From assembly GCF_000719975.1 (NCBI RefSeq), contig NZ_JOIJ01000012.1, positions 1-64,000 on the forward strand: a stretch of 64,000 nt of DNA, given 5' to 3'. Position numbers and translations under genes: made by a program. Below, piece after piece: positions 1-7,174 of the stretch; positions within the stretch are counted from its first letter, which is position 1; each line of letters begins with the position of its first letter. The notes beneath the pieces are model-generated. The model had not been told where the DNA came from, did no database searches, and saw only the letters and a program-made list of their open reading frames with translations. The stretch comes from Prauserella rugosa (lineage in GTDB: Bacteria; Actinomycetota; Actinomycetes; Mycobacteriales; Pseudonocardiaceae).

Positions 1-100
1 ACGAACGCCGCGCCGACACCTTCACAGCCTTCCTCGCGCTGGCCGCCGCCCTCGTCTGCTTCAAACGACTCCAACAAACCAACTGAGACAAGCTCTAAAA
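1..100 (+). mobile_element. Right end of an insertion sequence with transposase C-terminus (partial)
   Basis: An open frame enters from the window edge and stops at TGA 84-86, giving a 27-residue tail that ends KRLQQTN. The preceding AFLALAAALVCFKRL stretch resembles the C-terminus of IS5-family DDE transposases common in actinobacteria. The sequence GAGACAAGCTCTAA right after the stop is a plausible terminal inverted repeat. The next bases belong to the unrelated DUF3558 stub, which fits an insertion into that gene. The left end and most of the transposase lie outside the window, so the family call is tentative. Confidence 0.6.
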
Positions 101-207
101 CGTCCCGTGTCGACGTCACGGTCGTCGCAACGGAAGGAACCGAGAAAAGCTGCGAGATCGCCGATGAGATCGCCGCGATGGTCGAGCCGAAGCTGCCGGA
201 GGGCTGA
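101..207 (+). pseudogene. 3' remnant of a DUF3558-type lipoprotein gene, cut by the insertion sequence
   Basis: Directly after the IS end an open frame reads to TGA 205-207 and encodes about 32 residues, including DVTVVATEGTEKSC and ending MVEPKLPEG. This resembles the C-terminus of DUF3558 lipoproteins, which are abundant in Pseudonocardiaceae and usually 170-200 residues. No start codon or signal sequence remains. The 5' part presumably lies on the far side of the element, outside the window. Function is unknown. Confidence 0.55.
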
Positions 208-742
208 GCCCTCCAGCGGCCAAGACGACTGACAGATCCACCCATGAGAACGCGGTGCGCCCTCCTCATTCGCCCAAGAGAAGCGAGATTTTCCAGAAGA
301 ACCGCGAGAGTCCCACGGACACGGACCGAGCAGCGTCTGTCAAAATCCGGGACGAGCAGGGTACTGACGAGCCCAGGATGCCGGCATGGGAATCAAGACG
401 ACCGAAACCCATAGCCGACAGTTGGCTCAGATTCCCGACGCCGCCGGATGCCTTCTCGTGCTCGGATTCTCTGAAAGCCAATGCGCAATAGTCCACTCTC
501 GACGAACGCGCTGCCATGCGACCCCGCCTGCGCATTGCACACGAAGGAACACAGACTGTGACACCGGACTCGCGGCGCTGGGAGTTGGCCCCACCGCACG
601 CCAGCTGCGTACGGTCACGCTAGGCGACAGTCCCGCAGGATCAGCTCGCGACCACGGTCGGTACTTTCTCGCTGATACATCGCGAACTGCTGGATCTCCG
701 GTTCGAGTCCGGGAGATCAACTTGTGCTCTCACCTGCGGAGA
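208..742. other. Gene-poor stretch between the IS remnant and tRNA-Arg
   Basis: About 535 bases without a convincing gene. Short frames on both strands are rich in Arg, Ser and Pro, lack ribosome-binding sites and overlap each other, so I treat them as chance. The only structured element is a hairpin with a tRNA T-arm signature at 693-718. The stretch, the IS end and the tRNA gene together suggest a site of past mobile-element activity. Confidence 0.5.
693..718 (+). other. tRNA T-arm-like remnant or hairpin
   Basis: GATCTCCGG and CCGGGAGATC flank the loop TTCGAGT, forming a near-perfect hairpin. The loop matches the invariant tRNA T-loop. No D-arm or anticodon arm is visible upstream and no CCA follows, so this is not an intact tRNA. 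It could be a decayed 3' tRNA fragment left by an integrating element, or simply a hairpin. Confidence 0.3.
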
Positions 743-819
743 TGGTGCCCCCGGCAGGACTCGAACCTGCGACCTAGAGATTAGAAGGCTCTTGCTCTAT
801 CCAGCTGAGCTACGGAGGC
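743..819 (-). tRNA. tRNA-Arg (anticodon TCT)
   Basis: The minus strand folds as a complete 77-nt tRNA: acceptor GCCTCCG paired with CGGGGGC, D-stem GCTC/GAGC, anticodon loop CTTCTAA (anticodon TCT), T-arm GCAGG-TTCGAGT-CCTGC, and an encoded ACCA 3' end. The innermost anticodon-stem pair is C-T; the other pairs are intact. TCT decodes AGA and AGG, which are rare codons in this GC-rich genome. Confidence 0.93.
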
Positions 820-1044
820 CTGGCGACGGCCGCGCCGGACCGCGAGGGCCTAGTTTAGTCATCGCCGCTTGGGGGATCGTTCGAAGCGCCCGATTCGTTT
901 CACTTACGCCCCATGGTGCTACGTGGATCACACCCGTACCGGTGACCGGCCGTGCTGTCGATCACTCGTGGCACGCGGGTCCTCGGCTCTCCCCTTCCAG
1001 CACACCATAGGCTCATCGTCCGTGACGACGAGCCGCCCCTCCGC

Positions 1045-1098
1045 CTGCCCGACACCGGCCGCCTGCCCGACACCGACCGTCTGCCCGACACCGGCCGC
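1045..1098 (+). repeat. Three tandem 18-bp repeats upstream of the acetyltransferase start
   Basis: Copies at 1045-1062, 1063-1080 and 1081-1098 differ at one or two bases (unit CTGCCCGACACCGGCCGC). They end directly before the ATG chosen for the downstream gene. In that gene's frame they would encode LPDTGR-like repeats, so they could be an N-terminal extension if translation starts further upstream. Repeat-length change could alter the leader or N-terminus. Confidence 0.7.
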
Positions 1099-1869
1099 AT
1101 GACCACCGACCGCATGACACCGAGCGACACGACCGTCCTCGACGATCCCGTCGGCGCATCGCTCACCTCCACCCACGCCCACCTCGCCCGGAGCGTCGGC
1201 CGCGCGGTCGCCTTCCACCCCGACGTCGCGAGCTTCTGCTCGGTCGGCACCGACCCCGACCCCCAGAGCTGGAACGATCTGGCACAGCTACTCGGGCCGG
1301 GCGAGGTCGCCGACCTCTTCGACTGCCCCTCCGCGCCACCTTCCGACTGGGAACCGGTGTTCTCACTGGACGGCGTCCAGATGGTCGCCACACCCACCCT
1401 CGCCACACCCCGCCTCGCCGCCGCCACAGCCGACGCCGCGACCACAGCCGGTACCGACACCACCTCTCGCGTCGTCGAACTCGGCGCCGACGACGTGCCC
1501 GAGATGCTCGAGCTGGTACGCCGCACCGCGCCCGGCCCGTTCCGCCCCGGCACCCACGAACTCGGCACCTACCTCGGCATCCGCGACGGTGACACCCTCG
1601 TGGCCATGGCCGGACAGCGGCTGCGTCCACCCGGGTGGAGCGAGATCAGCGCCGTCTGCACGGCTCCGGAAGCGCGGGGACGCGGCCACGCCACCCGGCT
1701 GATCACGCAGCTCGCCGCCCGCACCACGGCCGACGGCGAACGTCCCTTCCTGCATGCCGTCGCCACGAACACCGGCGCCATCGCGCTCTACGAACGGCTC
1801 GGCTTCACCGTGCGCAAACGCGTCACCTTCCGCGGATACCGGATACCGGACCCGCAGCCCGGCGCGTGA
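1099..1869 (+). CDS. GNAT-family N-acetyltransferase
   Basis: A 256-residue protein whose C-terminal half (about residues 130-250) is a GNAT fold. It contains the acetyl-CoA pyrophosphate-binding signature ARGRGHATRL and the C-terminal NTGAIALYERLGF motif, so it should transfer an acetyl group from acetyl-CoA to an amine. The substrate cannot be read. The N-terminal half resembles the less conserved lobe of two-lobed FR47-type acetyltransferases. The start at ATG 1099 is uncertain: ATG 1114 is also in frame and the frame stays open upstream through the tandem repeats. The gene converges on the cold-shock gene with a 1-bp gap. Confidence 0.8.
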   Translation: MTTDRMTPSDTTVLDDPVGASLTSTHAHLARSVGRAVAFHPDVASFCSVGTDPDPQSWNDLAQLLGPGEVADLFDCPSAPPSDWEPVFSLDGVQMVATPTLATPRLAAATADAATTAGTDTTSRVVELGADDVPEMLELVRRTAPGPFRPGTHELGTYLGIRDGDTLVAMAGQRLRPPGWSEISAVCTAPEARGRGHATRLITQLAARTTADGERPFLHAVATNTGAIALYERLGFTVRKRVTFRGYRIPDPQPGA

Positions 1870-1870
1870 G

Positions 1871-2299
1871 TCAGGACTCGACCCAGTTGTGCCGTTCGGC
1901 CAGCTTCAGGATCAGCCTGCGCACCGCGACGACCTCCCCGCCCGACAGATCGGGCACACCGGCCAGGAGCAGCTCCGTCGCCTCCCGCTCGAGGTCGGCC
2001 TTCGTGAGCACGTCCACGCCGTCGGCCGGACCTTCCACGCGGGCCACGGGTACCGACACCGCCGGATCCTCACCTCCGGGTGACGCCGGCGCCGCCTCGA
2101 GCATGCGCACGTCCGAGGCCTTCAGTCCCCGGTCGCCCTCCTCGATCACGAACTCGACCCGCACGCCAGGCACGAACAGCGCCCGATCCATGTCGATGTC
2201 GTTGACATGGACGAACACGTCCTCGGTACCCCGATCCGGGGTGATGAATCCGTAGCCCTTGAGCTCGTCGAACCGGATCAACTTGCCGGTCACGGCCAC
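1871..2299 (-). CDS. Cold-shock-domain protein with C-terminal extension
   Basis: About 142 residues. The first 65 form a cold-shock domain, with the RNP-like stretches KGYGFITPD and DVFVHVNDI that bind single-stranded nucleic acid. It is roughly twice the length of a minimal CspA. The acidic C-terminal half (DLEREATELLLAG, ending ERHNWVES) matches the longer cold-shock proteins found in actinobacteria; its role is unknown. No ATG lies at the domain boundary. GTG codons at 2299 and 2293 both precede TGKLIRFD, and I use the first. Monocistronic and convergent with the acetyltransferase. Confidence 0.8.
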   Translation of the reverse strand: MAVTGKLIRFDELKGYGFITPDRGTEDVFVHVNDIDMDRALFVPGVRVEFVIEEGDRGLKASDVRMLEAAPASPGGEDPAVSVPVARVEGPADGVDVLTKADLEREATELLLAGVPDLSGGEVVAVRRLILKLAERHNWVES

Positions 2300-2423
2300 G
2301 TCCGTATCCACCGCGAACACCACCACACACCCACACAGCAACCGATCGCGGACGGCAGCGCCTCCGCTCGCGCCGCAATCTATCAACGACCAGCGCGAAC
2401 CGGGGCCGGAACGCCGGATCGGC

Positions 2424-3188
2424 TCAGCCGATGGCCGCTCCCCCGCACACCTTCAGCACCTGTCCGGTGACGAAACCCGCACCCGGCCCGGCCAGGTAGG
2501 CCACCGCCGCGGCGACCTCCTCGGGCTCACCCATGCGCTTGATCACCTGGTCGTCAAGGGCATAGGTGACGTTGCTGGTCAACGCGGTCGCGATCGGGCC
2601 GGGGGCGACGGAGTTGCACGTGATACCCGCCTCCCCGAGTTCCTTCGCCAACCACTTGGTCAGCGCGATGACGCCGCCCTTCGACGCGGCATACGCCGGG
2701 CCCGAGCGCCCTCCACCCGAGCCACCGGACCGGGGGCCGCCCATGATCCCCGAGATCGAACTGACGTTGATGATCCGACCGCTCCCCCTTGCCCGCATAT
2801 GCGGCTCGACCGCACGGCAGTACAGGAACATCCCCCGCAGGTTCGTGTCCAGGTCGCGGTACCACTCGTCGTCGCTGATGGTCGCGAGGCCGTTGCGGCT
2901 GGCGGTGCCCGCGTTGTTGACCAGGATGTCGACCGATCCCAGCTCGGTCACGACGCCTTCCACCGACGCCGCGACCGCGTCCGCGTCCCGCACGTCCACG
3001 CGCTGGTACCGCACGCGCCGCTCCGGGAACTGGGCCGCGAGCGCGGTCACGTCGGGGGCGTCGTCTGCGATGTCGACGACCACGACGTCGGCGCCCTGAC
3101 CGGCGAGCACCTGCGCAACGGACAGTCCGATACCGCGTGCACCGCCGGTCACCAATGCGACACGACCGGTGAGGTCGAAGGGATTCAC
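2424..3188 (-). CDS. SDR-family NAD(P)-dependent oxidoreductase
   Basis: A 254-residue classical short-chain dehydrogenase. It has the cofactor motif TGGARGIG near the N-terminus, NNAG, a catalytic Ser in INVSSISG, and the YAASKGG catalytic Tyr/Lys motif. A Gly/Ser-rich insertion (GGPRSGGSGGGRSG) between Ser and Tyr is unusual. The GTG start follows AAAGGAG; an ATG just upstream would stop after two codons. It lies 13 bp downstream of dctM in the TRAP operon, so it probably oxidises or reduces the imported compound or an early intermediate. The specific substrate is not readable. Confidence 0.85.
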   Translation of the reverse strand: MNPFDLTGRVALVTGGARGIGLSVAQVLAGQGADVVVVDIADDAPDVTALAAQFPERRVRYQRVDVRDADAVAASVEGVVTELGSVDILVNNAGTASRNGLATISDDEWYRDLDTNLRGMFLYCRAVEPHMRARGSGRIINVSSISGIMGGPRSGGSGGGRSGPAYAASKGGVIALTKWLAKELGEAGITCNSVAPGPIATALTSNVTYALDDQVIKRMGEPEEVAAAVAYLAGPGAGFVTGQVLKVCGGAAIG

Positions 3189-3201
3189 CGCATGCTCCTT
3201 T

Positions 3202-4602
3202 CTAGAAGCCCAACAGATCCGGCAGCCAGTTCGACAGCGCAGGCACGTAGGCCACGAGGAGCACGACGGCGAGCCCGGCGAAGAAGAACGGGCGGATGCC
3301 CTTGACCACCTCGAGGAGCGGCACCTTCGCGATACCGGCCGCCACGAACAGATTGACGCCCACGGGCGGGGTAACAAGCCCCAGCGCCAGGTTGACCACC
3401 ATCATCACGCCGATCGTGGTGACGTCGACGCCCGCCTCGAGCAGCACCGGTGCGATGATCGGGACGAACAGATAGAGGGCCGACACGGCGTCGATGAAGG
3501 CACCGACGACCAGCAGCACGATCACGGCCAGCAGGACGATCAACACCGGGCTGCCCGTCAGGCCCAGCAGCAGGTCGGACACGGTCTCGGCGATCTGGTT
3601 GGCGGTCACGACATAGGCGAACACCGACGCCGCACCGACGATGAGCATCACCACCGCCGACTGCGCGGCTGCGGTCACCAGAATGCGGTACAGCTGCCGC
3701 ACGGCGATCTCGCGGTAGACGAACAGCCCGACCAACAGCGCGTACGCCGCCGCCACCACCGCCGATTCGGTGGGTGTCACGATGCCGCCGTAGATACCGC
3801 CCAGGATGATCAAGGGCACGAGCAGTCCGGGAATCGCGCCACCGAACGTCGCAGCGAGGCGTTTCATCGCCGGCCGGTGCGGCTCGTCCGGTTGCTCCGT
3901 GACACCGCCTCGCGGGCGATCCTCGTCGGCGTCACCGACCTCGCTCTCGGATGCGCCGCCGGAGGCCGCTCCGCCACCCACGGCGACCGGTTGCTCAGCA
4001 GTCGTGCGAGGCAGGAACAAGCTGGCGATCATCAGGGCGACGGCCAGCAGGATTCCCGGCACGATGCCGGCGACGAACAGGCGGACGATCGACACACCCT
4101 CGTAGTCGCTGACCACGACGGCGAAGATGATGAACGCCACGCTGGGCGGCACGATGATGCCCATGGAACCCGCGGTGGCGAGCAGGGACGTCGCATGCCG
4201 CGGGCGGTAGCCCTGCCGGATCAGCGCAGGAATGAGGATCGAACCGATCGCCGCCACGGTCGCCGGCCCCGAACCGGAGATGGCCGAGAAGAAGAAGGCG
4301 GCCACCACGACGACGATCGCGAGACCGTGCTTGCGCCGGCCCACACATGCCTGGGCGAAATCGACCAGCCTGCGCGAAATCCCGGCATACTCCATGATCA
4401 CGCCGGCGAGGATGAAGAACGGGATGGCCAGCAGCGTCTCCGACGACACCGATGCGGTGAACACGCTCGGCACGATCGACAGCTCACCGAATCCGCCCAT
4501 CGCGACGAGGGCGCAACAGGCGGCGACACCGAGAGCGAACGCCACCGGAACACCCAGCAGCAGCAACACCAGGAAGCTGCCGAAAAGAATGGCACCGATC
4601 AC
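3202..4602 (-). CDS. dctM: TRAP transporter large permease (DctM)
   Basis: 466 residues with a dozen or so hydrophobic segments, typical of the 12-helix DctM subunit that forms the sodium-coupled translocation path of TRAP carboxylate transporters. Visible family features include ILAGVIMEYAGISRRLVDFA, SGSGPATVAAIGS and the GVNLFVAAGIAKVPL segment near the C-terminus. A central cytoplasmic loop (about residues 200-240) is charged and variable. The start overlaps the end of dctQ by 4 bp, indicating coupled translation. The partners DctQ and DctP are directly upstream. Confidence 0.93.
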   Translation of the reverse strand: MIGAILFGSFLVLLLLGVPVAFALGVAACCALVAMGGFGELSIVPSVFTASVSSETLLAIPFFILAGVIMEYAGISRRLVDFAQACVGRRKHGLAIVVVVAAFFFSAISGSGPATVAAIGSILIPALIRQGYRPRHATSLLATAGSMGIIVPPSVAFIIFAVVVSDYEGVSIVRLFVAGIVPGILLAVALMIASLFLPRTTAEQPVAVGGGAASGGASESEVGDADEDRPRGGVTEQPDEPHRPAMKRLAATFGGAIPGLLVPLIILGGIYGGIVTPTESAVVAAAYALLVGLFVYREIAVRQLYRILVTAAAQSAVVMLIVGAASVFAYVVTANQIAETVSDLLLGLTGSPVLIVLLAVIVLLVVGAFIDAVSALYLFVPIIAPVLLEAGVDVTTIGVMMVVNLALGLVTPPVGVNLFVAAGIAKVPLLEVVKGIRPFFFAGLAVVLLVAYVPALSNWLPDLLGF

Positions 4603-5111
4603 CGGTCCGCCTCCTCACTGGGCAACGCTTCCACGGTCGATCGCCGAAAGCCTGCTCTGCCCGCCTGTACGGCGCGGTACACGCCGAGGACCGCGCCCAC
4701 GGGCAACGCTGCCGTGAACAGCCACTGTGGAAGTCCGATCGACGGTGTCGACCGGCCACTCCACGCTTGAAGCGCCGCGAGGTCGATTCCGAAGAACAAC
4801 AACACCACGAAGAACGCGACGATCGCCGCGGTGATCAGCACCGTCATGACGCCGCGTACCGGGCCGCGTGCCGCCTCGTGCAGAGCGCTGAATCCGAGGT
4901 GCCCGCCTTCACGCAACGCGATGACGGCACCCATCATGACCATCCAGACGGCGAGGCTCACCGTCAGCTCCGAGGTGAACGCCAACGAGGCGTTCAGGAA
5001 GTAGCGACTGACGACGTTGACGAACGCCACGACCGCGACGACGGCGAACGGCGCCGCGGCCAGTACGTTCTCGACCGTCGTGAGCACGCGGTCCACAGTG
5101 GATCTCTGCAC
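4599..5111 (-). CDS. dctQ: TRAP transporter small permease (DctQ)
   Basis: 170 residues with four predicted membrane helices, the expected topology for the small TRAP membrane subunit that pairs with DctM. Motifs such as NVVSRYFLNASLAFTSELTVS and the AVIALREGGHLG segment are typical. The GTG start lies 3 bp after the dctP stop and the 3' end overlaps dctM by 4 bp, so the three genes are a tight operon. Polar residues in the last 20 positions are not conserved in the family. Confidence 0.9.
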   Translation of the reverse strand: MQRSTVDRVLTTVENVLAAAPFAVVAVVAFVNVVSRYFLNASLAFTSELTVSLAVWMVMMGAVIALREGGHLGFSALHEAARGPVRGVMTVLITAAIVAFFVVLLFFGIDLAALQAWSGRSTPSIGLPQWLFTAALPVGAVLGVYRAVQAGRAGFRRSTVEALPSEEADR

Positions 5112-5114
5112 GGC

Positions 5115-6122
5115 TCAGCGCTCCGGGCTCACGGCGCGGACCATCTCCGGGCCCCACACCTCTTCGTACTGCTCGTACAGCGGGCCGACCGCACGCCGGA
5201 AACGCTCGATCTGGGCGTCGGACAGTTCGCTGGTCTCCATCAGCTCGGACTGCTCGGCGATCTGCTCCTGCTCCAGACCCCGGTTGGTCTTGATCTGAAA
5301 AGCGTTGGCGTCGGCGGCCGCGTCCTGCACGATCTTGCGGTCCTCGGGGCTGAGCGACTCGAACAGCTCCTGGTTCATCCCGAGCACGAGCGGGTCGTAG
5401 ACGTAGTTCCAGATGGTCAGGTACTGCTGCACCTCGGCCAGGCCCGACGAGGAGATGACGTCCATCGGGTTCTCCTGGCCCTCGATCGTGCCCTGTTGCA
5501 GCGCGGTGAAGACCTCGGAGAAGTTCATCGTGGTCGGATTCGCACCCAGGTCGCGGAAGAAGTCGGTGAACATCCCGATGCCGGGGATCCGCGTCTTGAT
5601 CCCGGCGAGGTCGGACGGCTGCTCCACGGGACGCATGTTGTTGGTGAGCTGCCGGAAGCCGCTCTCGCCGAAGCCGAGCATCGTGATGCCGATCTCGGAG
5701 GTCAGCTTCTCGTAGGCGGGGACGGCGCCGCCGTGCAGGGCGCGGTCGGCCTCGTCGTAGTCCTTGTAGAGGAACGGGGCGTTGATCGCGCCGAACCGGG
5801 GGTCGATACCGGCGTAGATGATCGTGGAGTTGTAGGAGAAGTCCTTGTCCCCGTTCATCAGCTGTTCGACCCCGGCAGCCGGGTCGCCTGCCGACAGCTG
5901 CTCGCCGGTGAACACCCGCAGCTGCATCCTGCCGCCGGACTCGCGCTCGAGCGTGTCGGCGAACCGCTCGGCCGCCTGGTACCACGTGGAGGATTCGCCC
6001 ACCGTGACCGTCATGTCCCAGGTGTAGACCGGGCCGTCCGGTTGGGCGCTCGGCGAGCCGCACGCGCCGAGTGCCAGGCAGGCCAGCAGCGCCACGGCGC
6101 CGCGAAGGCGCTTCGACATCAT
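5115..6122 (-). CDS. dctP: TRAP transporter solute-binding lipoprotein (DctP)
   Basis: 335 residues. A lipoprotein signal peptide with lipobox ALGAC anchors the mature extracytoplasmic receptor to the outer face of the membrane. The body has the DctP fold (GGRMQLRVFTGEQL, MNFSEVFTALQQGTIEGQENP). DctP family members bind carboxylates through a conserved Arg; the segment IKTRIPGIGMFTDFFRDLGA is the likely location. The start is ATG 6122, with ATG 6119 as alternative, behind GAGGAGA. First gene of the leftward operon dctPQM-SDR and divergent from the IclR regulator, whose probable operators lie just upstream. Confidence 0.92.
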   Translation of the reverse strand: MMSKRLRGAVALLACLALGACGSPSAQPDGPVYTWDMTVTVGESSTWYQAAERFADTLERESGGRMQLRVFTGEQLSAGDPAAGVEQLMNGDKDFSYNSTIIYAGIDPRFGAINAPFLYKDYDEADRALHGGAVPAYEKLTSEIGITMLGFGESGFRQLTNNMRPVEQPSDLAGIKTRIPGIGMFTDFFRDLGANPTTMNFSEVFTALQQGTIEGQENPMDVISSSGLAEVQQYLTIWNYVYDPLVLGMNQELFESLSPEDRKIVQDAAADANAFQIKTNRGLEQEQIAEQSELMETSELSDAQIERFRRAVGPLYEQYEEVWGPEMVRAVSPER

Positions 6123-6185
6123 TGTCCGTTCTCCTCGTCCGCCCGGAAGGGCACACCGATCTTGAGAGACCCGATGGGCCGTGTC

Positions 6186-6222
6186 AATCCATTGGGTGGA
6201 TTCGCGGTCCATATCGTGGACC
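6186..6222. promoter_or_regulatory. Two adjacent 17-bp palindromes, probable IclR operators
   Basis: AATCCATTGGGTGGATT (6186-6202) and GGTCCATATCGTGGACC (6206-6222) are perfect inverted repeats sharing the core TCCA-N5-TGGA. Their centres are 20 bp apart, two helical turns, which suits cooperative binding on one DNA face. They lie between dctP and the IclR gene. IclR-family proteins typically bind short palindromes in such divergent regions. Binding is inferred, not shown. Confidence 0.7.
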
Positions 6223-6250
6223 ATTGCGGAGCGGCGGCGACCACCACATC

Positions 6251-7174
6251 ATGGGAGGTGTGAGCGCCAATGCCGACGCGAATCGACCGTCGAACCCGCG
6301 TACCGACCACGGTCACGCTGCTCGCCGGTCCGCATCTTGGACCATCGCTCACACCCCGGACGAGACGCCGGGCCCCGCGGGGTCGCAGAGCATCCAGCGG
6401 GCGCTCGTGCTGCTGAACCTCGTCGGCGTACTCGCCCGTGACCGGCCCGACGGCGTCTCGCTCGCCGAGCTCACCCGCGTCAGCGGACGGCCGAAGGCGA
6501 GCGTGCGCAGAACCCTCGTGGCACTCGCCAGCGAGGGGTACGTCGAGCAGGATCCGGACACGGCGCTGTACCGCCTCGGCGTCCAGGCCCGGGTGCTGGG
6601 CGGCCTGGCGGGCCAGGACAGTGACGACATCGGCGCGTTGTGTACCGACAGCCTGATCCGGCTCGCCGACGCCTCGTCCGACACGTCGTTCCTGACCATG
6701 CGCCACGGCAGCTACGGCGTCTGCACGCACCGGCAGGAGGGTCCGGGCCCGATCCGGAACTACGCACTTGCCGTGGGTGATCGCCACCCGCTCGGGGTCG
6801 GTGCGGGCAGTCTCGCGATCCTCAGCGCGCTGCCCGACGACGACGTCGAGGCGGTGCTGGCCTCGACGTCCACGACCCGGCAGCGGTACCCGCGGTTCGA
6901 CGACGCGTCCCTGTGGGAGCTCGTCCACCGTTCCAGGCAGGCCGGGTACGCCCTCAACGACGGCCGCGTCGTGCCCGGTTCGTGGGCGCTCGGCGTCGCG
7001 GTACCGGACGCCGCGGGACGGCCCGTTGCCGCACTCAGCATCGCCAGCATCGCGGAACGGTTCGACCGTCACCGCCAGGACGAACTCGCCGCACTCCTCC
7101 ACCAGGAGGCGCGGACCGTCCACGCCGCACTGATCCGTTCACAGGAGTCCCGAGCGACGAGAGGTCGACCATGA
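6251..7174 (+). CDS. IclR-family transcriptional regulator
   Basis: 307 residues from ATG 6251. A winged-helix domain follows an N-terminal tail of about 35 residues (SQSIQRALVLLNLVG, then the recognition region RPKASVRRTLVALASEGYV). The C-terminal effector domain ends in a family-typical way (DGRVVPGSWALGVAVPDAAGRPVAALSIAS). GTG 6260 is an equally good start behind GGGAGG. A third palindrome lies inside the N-terminal coding region at 6327-6343, so the true start could even be later. The gene overlaps the thiolase by 4 bp and probably controls both arms of the divergent locus in response to the imported carboxylate or its CoA ester. Confidence 0.85.
   Translation: MGGVSANADANRPSNPRTDHGHAARRSASWTIAHTPDETPGPAGSQSIQRALVLLNLVGVLARDRPDGVSLAELTRVSGRPKASVRRTLVALASEGYVEQDPDTALYRLGVQARVLGGLAGQDSDDIGALCTDSLIRLADASSDTSFLTMRHGSYGVCTHRQEGPGPIRNYALAVGDRHPLGVGAGSLAILSALPDDDVEAVLASTSTTRQRYPRFDDASLWELVHRSRQAGYALNDGRVVPGSWALGVAVPDAAGRPVAALSIASIAERFDRHRQDELAALLHQEARTVHAALIRSQESRATRGRP
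6327..6343. promoter_or_regulatory. Third IclR-type palindrome
   Basis: GGTCCGCATCTTGGACC has the same GGTCC and GGACC arms and the same 17-bp length as the palindrome at 6206-6222, centred 121 bp further into the regulator. One inner base pair of the core is not conserved. Its position within the 5' coding region of the IclR gene suggests autoregulation or DNA looping with the upstream pair. Confidence 0.55.

Noticed and set aside
386..784. A 132-codon plus-strand frame in the gene-poor left region
   Set aside because: It runs into the antisense of the tRNA-Arg gene, has no ribosome-binding site and no recognisable domain.
1045..1098. LPDTG repeats as sortase sorting signals
   Set aside because: They would lie at the N-terminus of a cytoplasmic acetyltransferase with no following membrane helix and arise from a DNA tandem repeat.
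3169..4770. A 533-codon plus-strand frame opposite dctM
   Set aside because: It is the His/Arg/Asp-rich antisense of a hydrophobic membrane-protein gene, a common artefact in GC-rich DNA. Similar frames opposite dctQ/dctP, sdhA, xfp, qcrB and asnB were dropped for the same reason.
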